A stretch of 5,667 nt of DNA from Cyanobacteria bacterium T3Sed10_376R1m. GTDB lineage: Bacteria > Cyanobacteriota > Cyanobacteriia > Cyanobacteriales > Cyanobacteriaceae. Shown here one piece after another: positions 1-4,739 of the stretch. Position 1 is the stretch's first letter. Every line of letters starts with the position of its first letter. The notes under the pieces were generated by a model, which saw nothing but the letters and a program-made list of their open reading frames with translations, searched no databases and was not told the DNA's origin. The translations under genes and the position numbers were made by a program. The DNA lies in contig PXEJ01000149.1 in NCBI GenBank assembly GCA_003566215.1, positions 1 through 5,667 on the forward strand. The letters run 5' to 3'.

Positions 1-2
1 AA

Positions 3-947
3 ACCCAAAAACAAAACCTTCAACATTCTCAAGAACAATTATTAACTAGCCGAGAAGAATTAACCAAAGCAGAACTACAATTAGAAATTTCTCAAAATCA
101 AATCAAAGAAAAAGAATACCTACTCAAACAATTTAACCTCTCCAAAGAAGGAATATCTCGTTTACAACAAGAAATTTATCTATTAGGGCAAGACGGAGAA
201 GAACAACAAGTTGACCTCAATGAGTTAGAAACCATGCCCCTGGGAGATTTAGAAACAAAAGTAACTCAAGTAAAAGAAGAAACTGCCAAGGTAGTTAACT
301 TCGTCAATATGCAAGAAGAAGAATTAACCCTACAAGCAGAAGAAGTCAAAGAAATTCAGCAAAAAATGGCTCAATCTAGCGAAGTGGATAAACTTGGTCT
401 AGAAAATGAACTAGCCGATTCTCAAGAAGCAATGAAATTATTAAACGAAACCTTAGTGGGGCAAAGGCGTAATTTAAAAAAACAACAAAAATTACTTAAC
501 GAATACTTAAAAGTTTTTAGTCGTCGTAAAGGTATCATTGACCTAGATTTTGCTGAAACTATTAATATCAAACCCTTATTAAGTGAAATTGAAGCTCAAC
601 AAAAAGAAATCGATCAAAATATTGAGCGCCTTGCCCAAGAATTAAATAAACTACAGAATAACTATCAAGAATATCAACAAACATTAAATTCCCAAAAAGA
701 ACAATACGAACATCAACAGAATCAGCTAAAGACTGACCAAGACATTTTACAAAAATTTTTTTCCCATGTCACAGAAATACAAACCAAGGTCGAACTATTG
801 GAAACAGCCTTACATCCTATCCAAGAACATTTAAATAATATTCGTAATAATACTCAACATCTTCAGCAAGAAGTAGGTCAAATCCATGACAGAGCTAATG
901 CTCAACACACAGCAGTTGATGAATTAGAATCTATGTTGAAAGATTAA
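3..947 (+). CDS. hmpF: Pilus motility taxis protein HmpF, C-terminal part (partial at 5' end)
   Basis: HmpF is a long cyanobacterial coiled-coil protein needed for type IV pilus-driven motility and phototaxis. The frame is open from the window edge (first full codon ACC at 3) to TAA at 945-947, giving 314 residues. The family is, from memory, near 580 residues, so roughly the N-terminal half is missing. An internal ATG at 234 is not the start, because the same frame continues upstream with identical Gln/Glu/Lys/Leu-rich heptad character. Recognition rests on the family's central block: ELETMPLGDL at residues 74-83, VVNFVNMQEEELTLQ at about 97-111, then ETLVGQRRNL at 149-158 and SRRKG at 173-177. 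The rest is almost pure coiled coil, with no membrane segment and no cysteine. The next gene is 102 bases downstream and unrelated. The identification comes from remembered family sequence, not a search; a generic coiled-coil protein is the alternative. Confidence 0.82.
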   Translation, partial: TQKQNLQHSQEQLLTSREELTKAELQLEISQNQIKEKEYLLKQFNLSKEGISRLQQEIYLLGQDGEEQQVDLNELETMPLGDLETKVTQVKEETAKVVNFVNMQEEELTLQAEEVKEIQQKMAQSSEVDKLGLENELADSQEAMKLLNETLVGQRRNLKKQQKLLNEYLKVFSRRKGIIDLDFAETINIKPLLSEIEAQQKEIDQNIERLAQELNKLQNNYQEYQQTLNSQKEQYEHQQNQLKTDQDILQKFFSHVTEIQTKVELLETALHPIQEHLNNIRNNTQHLQQEVGQIHDRANAQHTAVDELESMLKD

Positions 948-1049
948 TTCTTAATTAAAAAATAGCAAAATAATGGTAATAATATACCAAGTTCTATTGT
1001 TAATTAATACAATTTTTCTGTCAAAACTAATTACTACACTAAGAGTTTA

Positions 1050-1772
1050 ATGAATAAATATCTGATCAAAATTTTTCTGGTGGCTTTTTCTTTTTTTCCC
1101 CTAGATTTTGCGGTAGCCCAAGACTTCGACATTGAAAAAAAAAGTCAAGAATTTAATATTTCTCCTGAAATTATAGAGAATAGCCCCGTCTGGCAAAAAT
1201 GGATTAAAGAAAATCCCAACTTATTAAACGAAATTAAAAATAAACCTAGTTTTCCTACTCGTATTCGCTTTGGCTATAGCCAATTTCCCTCTAATCATGC
1301 CATTAGTGGTGTTTCCTTTTCAGTGGAAGATGTTTTTATTGGTGACACCCCCCTAAGTTTTAGTAGTAGATATTCTAATGGTTTTAGTGATACCTATAAT
1401 AATAACAACCGTCTAGATCGCACTTCCTTCAGTGCAGATTTAAACTATTATTTATTACCATTAGGAAGTTATGTAAATATTGCTCCGGTAATAGGCTATC
1501 GTTCCATTACCACGAATAATTACAGTACTGATGGTTTAAACGTGGGTTTACGATTAGCTCTACCCTTGTCTCCTCAAGGAGCGGCTGATGTCTTTATTAC
1601 TCAATCTTTTCTTAATGTAGGGGGGAGTAATGAAGTTGGAGTAACTGATATTACCGCAGCCTATGCTATTAATAAAAAACTAAGACTATCAACTCAAATC
1701 GAGTGGCAAAACTCGATTCAACAATCTGATTCTCAAGTGTCGATAGGATTAGAGTGGATGTTAAATAATTGA
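1050..1772 (+). CDS. Secreted, probable outer-membrane beta-barrel protein of unknown function
   Basis: This 240-residue protein begins with a clear Sec signal peptide: a Lys-containing N-terminus, a hydrophobic core at residues 5-20, and a likely AVA-Q cleavage after Ala23. After cleavage there is a short polar, probably helical segment (about 25-68) holding SPVWQKW and NPNLLNEI. From residue 70 onward the sequence alternates polar and hydrophobic residues with many Gly, Tyr, Asn and Ser. Examples are RIRFGYSQF, LNYYLLPLGSYVNIAPVIGYR and LNVGLRLALPL. The C-terminal strand is VSIGLEWML. This pattern fits a small 8-12 strand outer-membrane barrel with an N-terminal periplasmic helix. I recall similar conserved cyanobacterial proteins without a defined function. 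The start ATG has AAGAG four bases upstream as a weak ribosome-binding site. The gene lies only seven bases before the TolB-like lipoprotein gene, so the two are probably co-transcribed and may act together at the outer membrane. Confidence 0.72.
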   Translation: MNKYLIKIFLVAFSFFPLDFAVAQDFDIEKKSQEFNISPEIIENSPVWQKWIKENPNLLNEIKNKPSFPTRIRFGYSQFPSNHAISGVSFSVEDVFIGDTPLSFSSRYSNGFSDTYNNNNRLDRTSFSADLNYYLLPLGSYVNIAPVIGYRSITTNNYSTDGLNVGLRLALPLSPQGAADVFITQSFLNVGGSNEVGVTDITAAYAINKKLRLSTQIEWQNSIQQSDSQVSIGLEWMLNN

Positions 1773-1779
1773 TTAAAAT

Positions 1780-2313
1780 ATGAAAATACGTGTTCAGCAC
1801 AGCATTATTAGTAGTATTCTTACCATGATTACTTTAACTGGTTGTGCTAGTTATCCTCGGTTGTTAAATTTTCCCTTTGATAGTAACGGTAGGAGTTTAA
1901 ATAGTCGTAGCTCAGAATTGAGTCCTTACATAGCAGGAGAGTTTATTACATTTATATCCGATCGCAATGGCTCACAGGATATATATTTATTTAATGCCAA
2001 AACAAGAAGACTAATAGATTTACCCGGATTAAATGCCTTTGATGAAATAGCTCTTAATCCTACTATTTCTGAAGATGGTCGCTATCTTGTTTTTATGGTG
2101 GTTAAACAAGGACAATCAGGACTTTACTTATATGATCGTACAACTCAACAGAAAAGAGCTTTAATTCCCCAAATTAAGAAAGAAATTAGGAATCCGATGA
2201 TTAGTAGTAATGGCGAAAGAATTGTTTTTGAAACTGCAAATAATGGGCAATGGGATATTGTTATCACGGATATTCGGGGTAATCCTCTCAATATGCCAAC
2301 TAATAATATTTAG
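1780..2313 (+). CDS. TolB-like beta-propeller lipoprotein (PD40 repeats)
   Basis: The 177-residue product carries a lipoprotein signal: a basic N-terminus, a hydrophobic segment at about 9-20, and the lipobox LTGC at 19-22, with Cys22 the expected lipidated residue. The mature part is built from TolB/WD40-like PD40 repeats. They are seen as ITFISDRNGSQDIYLFNAKT (56-75), SEDGRYLVFMVVKQGQSGLY (98-117) and SSNGERIVFETANNGQWDIV (142-161). The dipeptide DG or NG before the strand and the DIYLF/DIVIT strands are typical. Full TolB is near 430 residues with a separate N-terminal domain that is absent here. This is therefore a short cyanobacterial TolB-like protein, not TolB itself. Its length matches related short proteins as I remember them, so I take it as complete. 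It follows the barrel gene by seven bases with no evident Shine-Dalgarno sequence, which suggests translational coupling. Role unknown; an envelope-associated binding or scaffold function is inference. Confidence 0.78.
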   Translation: MKIRVQHSIISSILTMITLTGCASYPRLLNFPFDSNGRSLNSRSSELSPYIAGEFITFISDRNGSQDIYLFNAKTRRLIDLPGLNAFDEIALNPTISEDGRYLVFMVVKQGQSGLYLYDRTTQQKRALIPQIKKEIRNPMISSNGERIVFETANNGQWDIVITDIRGNPLNMPTNNI

Positions 2314-2333
2314 GCTTTGCTGAAAAAGTTCTC
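2313..2333. mobile_element. Possible insertion-sequence or MITE end (remnant)
   Basis: Immediately after the TolB-like stop codon TAG comes GCTTTGCTGAAAAAGTTCTC, with the stop's own G giving GGCTTTGCTGAAAAAG. This resembles termini of cyanobacterial insertion sequences as I remember them. No transposase frame follows. The expected opposite end, CTTTTTCAGCAAAGCC, is not found in the window. If real, it is a solo end or a decayed non-autonomous element. Confidence 0.25.
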
Positions 2334-2581
2334 TGGATGTCGTATCTGTAATTTTGTACTTTTAACTATTTTTTTATCAAAAAGGCTCTATTTTTGTGTA
2401 TTTGTTTATCTTTATAGTATGCCTAAATCTTTGATCTTTATACTTCTAAATTTGTTTTTTAAAGATTAAATTTGGTTGTTTTAGAAAGTAATAAAAGAGA
2501 GATATGGTAAAAGAAAAGTCTATATTGAAATAGATAGATTTTCCCTTACCTTAATTCCCTGTGCCGAAACCCAATCAGAGA
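2314..2581. other. AT-rich non-coding spacer between convergent genes
   Basis: No reading frame of useful length was seen on either strand. The stretch separates two convergent genes, so it must hold both 3' ends, yet no GC-rich hairpin with a T-tract is visible. It contains short direct repeats: CTATTTTT at 2366-2373 and 2388-2395, and TAAATTTG at 2447-2454 and 2467-2474. It also has a 7-base inverted repeat (AATCTTT, then AAAGATT about 28 bases later) around 2426-2467. The left end resembles an insertion-sequence terminus, listed separately. Confidence 0.6.
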
Positions 2582-3898
2582 TTACTCAAGATTATCCCAT
2601 TGAGTTTGGGCATCGTTGAGTGCCTGTTGTACGGTTTTTTCTCCCAACATTGCTGAGGTGAGATTCTCGTAGATAATCCTTTTCAATTGGTTAATATTTG
2701 GCGATGGAGGAATCAAAACTTCGGCGGAGTCTAGTTGCATTGCACTGATTTTTCTTGCTTCAAATAAAGTGTTTTCTTGGGTTTCTGATTCTAAATTTTC
2801 AATGTAACGGGCGATCGCATTTGTATTTGAAGGTAATACATTGGCTTCTTGGGCAAAATTAAGTTGGTTCTCACTATTAGTAACATAAAGAGCATAATTA
2901 ATCGCCTTTTGGGGATTATTGCTATCTCGAGGAATAACTAAATTCATCACAGAAACACTGGTTTTACCACTATTTCCCGTAATTTGTGGTGCTACGGCTG
3001 ATTGTTCATAAATTGTCGGTGCATTAGTCGCAATGGCATTTAAAAATTCCGCACCAGTACCCAAAATAGCTGATTCCCCTGCCTGATATAATTCTACTCC
3101 GTGGCGATGTCCTTGAGTAAACACTTCGGGGGGTAATAATCCCTGATTATACAAATCTACCCAAAAACTAAATGCTTTTTCCCCTTCGGGGGTATTAAAC
3201 CCAGCTTTGCCTTCTTCATCGAGCAATGTTACCCCCATCTGCACCAAAGACTGTAAAACTTCATTGGAATCCGTTGGGACAAAAGTTGCAAAAAAAGCAT
3301 ATTTGCCCGTAGCATCTTTTACTTGCTTAGCGACTTGTGCCAATTCCTCAAAAGTAGCTGGAGGTTGATTTACCCCTGCTTGTTCTAACAAATTTTTGTT
3401 ATATACTGTTACTGTAGTAGTTAAGTACCAAGGAATGCCAAAGGTAGAATTAACACAATCATTTTCTCCTTGACACACTTCTATTTGATTGGCTAACCAA
3501 ATTTTGGGTAAATATTGTGCCTGAATTTCTGAGGAAATTTCTTCTGCTAAATTTAACCATGCGTTACGTGATGCCAATTGAGATGCAAAATCAGGATTAA
3601 GATTAACCACATCAGGAGCATTTCTCGCAGATACCGCCGTTAAAATTCTGCTTTCCATAGCATTCCAAGGTATATCTACCCAGAGGATGTCATAACCTGG
3701 ATTTTTTTCTTGAAAATTCTGGTTTAGTTGATTGAAATAAGGAGTAAACTTAGGTTGGAGTTGCATTGTCCAAAATTCAATTTCTTGTTCATTGGAGGCT
3801 GTTTGTTGTCCGCATCCTACCGCTAAGGCGGTTAATGTGCTGATAATCAGGGTTTTTTTTGTATATTGAAAGTATTTTTGTAAGGTTTGATCAATCAT
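2582..3898 (-). CDS. Sugar-type ABC transporter substrate-binding lipoprotein (family 1)
   Basis: This 438-residue protein is an extracellular solute-binding protein of the SBP family 1 (MalE/UgpB-like) fold, which captures a solute in the periplasm and hands it to an ABC permease. The N-terminus has basic residues, a hydrophobic core (16-27) and the lipobox AVGC at 26-29, so Cys29 is the likely lipid anchor. Family features follow in order: EIEFWTMQLQPKF (39-51), NPGYDILWVDIPW (66-78), APDVVNLNP (94-102), and FGIPWYLTTTVTVYNKNLLE (153-172), the hinge-region signature. AGESAILGTGAEF (273-285) and VIPRDSNNPQKAINY (321-335) come after. Length is normal for the family. Two cysteines, Cys142 and Cys148, could form a small disulfide loop. 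Neither a permease nor an ATPase gene is adjacent, so the transporter partners are elsewhere or this is an orphan. Substrate is unassigned; a sugar or glycoside is inferred from family only. No good Shine-Dalgarno sequence precedes the ATG. Confidence 0.88.
   Translation of the reverse strand: MIDQTLQKYFQYTKKTLIISTLTALAVGCGQQTASNEQEIEFWTMQLQPKFTPYFNQLNQNFQEKNPGYDILWVDIPWNAMESRILTAVSARNAPDVVNLNPDFASQLASRNAWLNLAEEISSEIQAQYLPKIWLANQIEVCQGENDCVNSTFGIPWYLTTTVTVYNKNLLEQAGVNQPPATFEELAQVAKQVKDATGKYAFFATFVPTDSNEVLQSLVQMGVTLLDEEGKAGFNTPEGEKAFSFWVDLYNQGLLPPEVFTQGHRHGVELYQAGESAILGTGAEFLNAIATNAPTIYEQSAVAPQITGNSGKTSVSVMNLVIPRDSNNPQKAINYALYVTNSENQLNFAQEANVLPSNTNAIARYIENLESETQENTLFEARKISAMQLDSAEVLIPPSPNINQLKRIIYENLTSAMLGEKTVQQALNDAQTQWDNLE
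2811..2818. repeat. HIP1 octamer GCGATCGC
   Basis: An exact copy of the highly iterated palindrome found in many cyanobacterial genomes. It lies within the binding-protein gene, in the codons for the Asn-Ala-Ile-Ala-Arg segment (residues 360-364). It supports a cyanobacterial origin. Confidence 0.95.
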
Positions 3899-3911
3899 TA
3901 ATGATATTTTT

Positions 3912-3940
3912 TTGTATATAAATATTCAAACGATTATATC
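3912..3940 (+). promoter_or_regulatory. Weak candidate promoter for the 66-residue protein gene
   Basis: TTGTAT at 3912-3917 and TATATC at 3935-3940 are separated by exactly 17 bases, which fits a sigma-70 layout with poor matches (3/6 and 4/6). Transcription would start near 3947 and leave about 50 bases of leader before the ATG at 3997. The -10 overlaps the opposing candidate -10 at 3933-3938, so the two promoters would exclude each other. Confidence 0.22.
3933..3938 (-). promoter_or_regulatory. Candidate -10 element for the substrate-binding protein gene
   Basis: Read on the minus strand this is a perfect TATAAT, ending 34 bases before the ATG at 3898. Transcription would begin near 3926 and give a leader of about 28 bases. 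No good -35 hexamer sits at 17 bases (CAACCA is there), so either an activator is used or the match is chance in AT-rich DNA. Confidence 0.4.
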
Positions 3941-3996
3941 TGATTCGTTTTCAATTGGTTGATAATCCATGGTGAATAATCGTCAATGAAATTTAA

Positions 3997-4197
3997 ATGG
4001 TTAAAATGACCGACAATACCGATAAAGTTAAAATAATGATCAAAAATGCCCTTGCTGATGGGCGATTGAGTCGTAGCGATAGCGATTTGATCAGGAATGC
4101 AGTATATTATACTGGTAAGGTTACAGGAGAAAAAGCTCGTCTTTGGCGTGAGTTACAAGCTAGGGTGAGTAATGGAGAAGTTATCTTGGAGAATTAA
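3997..4197 (+). CDS. Small conserved-type cyanobacterial protein, unknown function
   Basis: The product is 66 residues long, soluble and strongly helical, with no signal peptide, membrane segment or cysteine. The core reads ALADGRLSRSDSDLIRNAVY (19-38), then a GKVTGEKARLW turn-helix (40-50) and ELQARVSNGEVILEN to the end. The pattern of helix, ADGRLS turn, helix, VTGEKA turn, helix resembles small helical-repeat proteins (TerB-like or EF-hand-like in shape). However, the acidic ligand set of a calcium site is not complete. I recall similar short cyanobacterial proteins ending in WRELQ...GE, all uncharacterised. The start is uncertain: ATG at 3997 or ATG at 4006 (Met4). Neither has a clear ribosome-binding site, but 4006 overlaps the stop of an upstream mini-ORF. 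It is transcribed divergently from the binding-protein gene and is separated by 203 bases from the mrp genes. Confidence 0.7.
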   Translation: MVKMTDNTDKVKIMIKNALADGRLSRSDSDLIRNAVYYTGKVTGEKARLWRELQARVSNGEVILEN

Positions 4198-4243
4198 TTT
4201 TTAAATAATTGCAGTTTTTTCGAGAGGATGATGTGTTAATAGG

Positions 4244-4271
4244 AATAATTGACAATTTAAAATTAATAATT
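4244..4271. repeat. Short tandem heptamer run (NNNAATT x4)
   Basis: Four consecutive 7-base units end in AATT: AATAATT, GACAATT, TAAAATT and AATAATT. A fifth, one base out of phase, follows (GTAGAATT, 4272-4279). It resembles the degenerate heptameric short tandem repeats common in cyanobacterial intergenic DNA. The embedded ACAATT (4252-4257) and AATTGT (4268-4273) could also pair as a weak AT hairpin. Confidence 0.5.
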
Positions 4272-4400
4272 GTAGAATTGGCTAATCTAAATATTTTTTA
4301 AACTAACTGAGATTATTTTAAAATTTTACTAATTCTCTAATAAGGGTTCAAAATCTATTTTATCAATATTTTTTATCATTGAAATAAACATTAATAGGTA

Positions 4401-4739
4401 ATGTTAGAAGCATTCATTTTAACGACTATTTTATGCGGTTTTTTTGGGACTATTTTAAAAAAGAATTTAGTCATGAAAATTATGTCGATGGATGTTATGA
4501 GTACAGGGGTTGTAGCTTATTATGTACTCATCGCTTCACGAGATGGTTATATTACACCTATTTTGACGGAGAATGTAGAAAATAGTCAATATGCTGATCC
4601 TGTGCCTCAGGCAGTAATTTTGACGGCAATTGTTATTGGTTTTTCTATTCAGGCGTTAATGTTGGTTGGGGTTATGAAATTAGGCAAAAATAACCCCACT
4701 TTAGAAAGTAGTGAAATTGAAAAAAATAATACACCATGA
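4401..4739 (+). CDS. mrpC: Na+/H+ antiporter subunit C (MrpC/MnhC, NuoK-like)
   Basis: This 112-residue membrane protein belongs to the MrpC/NuoK (NdhE) family, a small subunit of Mrp-type cation/proton antiporters and of complex I. Three transmembrane helices are visible: residues about 3-19, 24-46 and 70-92. The loop before helix 3 carries the family signature DPVPQAVILTAIVIGFS (66-82), which favours MrpC over true NdhE. A polar tail rich in Asn, Glu and Lys (93-112) ends the protein. The start ATG has only AGG two to four bases upstream, a poor ribosome-binding site. The stop codon overlaps the start of the next gene as ATGA, the usual arrangement for subunits made in fixed ratio. The order MrpC then MrpD is that of mrp operons. 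In cyanobacteria such operons contribute to Na+ and alkaline pH tolerance. The remaining subunits (E, F, G, A/B) would be expected beyond the right edge. Confidence 0.87.
   Translation: MLEAFILTTILCGFFGTILKKNLVMKIMSMDVMSTGVVAYYVLIASRDGYITPILTENVENSQYADPVPQAVILTAIVIGFSIQALMLVGVMKLGKNNPTLESSEIEKNNTP

Noticed and set aside
234..947. ATG at 234 as the start of a 237-residue gene
   Set aside because: The same frame is open upstream to the window edge with the same coiled-coil composition and with HmpF-like sequence (ELE before the Met), so the Met is internal.
943..961. Terminator after hmpF (ATTAA-TTC-TTAAT hairpin)
   Set aside because: Five A:U pairs with a three-base loop, followed by A-rich sequence rather than Ts; too weak to call.
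976..1011. NtcA or CRP-type binding site upstream of the barrel gene
   Set aside because: The spacings are GTA-N6-TAC and TGT-N8-ACA, while NtcA needs GTA-N8-TAC and CRP-type sites need TGT-N10-ACA.
2313..2581. Complete MITE or IS between the convergent genes
   Set aside because: No second terminal inverted repeat, no target duplication and no transposase frame could be found; only a possible single end is listed.
4192..4220. Terminator after the 66-residue gene (AATTA...TAATT then T6)
   Set aside because: The stem has only five A:U pairs around a nine-base loop and four bases separate it from the T-run; chance is likely in this AT-rich stretch.
4283..4315. Inverted repeat TAATCT / AGATTA upstream of mrpC as an operator
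   Set aside because: Six-base AT-rich arms separated by 21 bases are expected by chance here.
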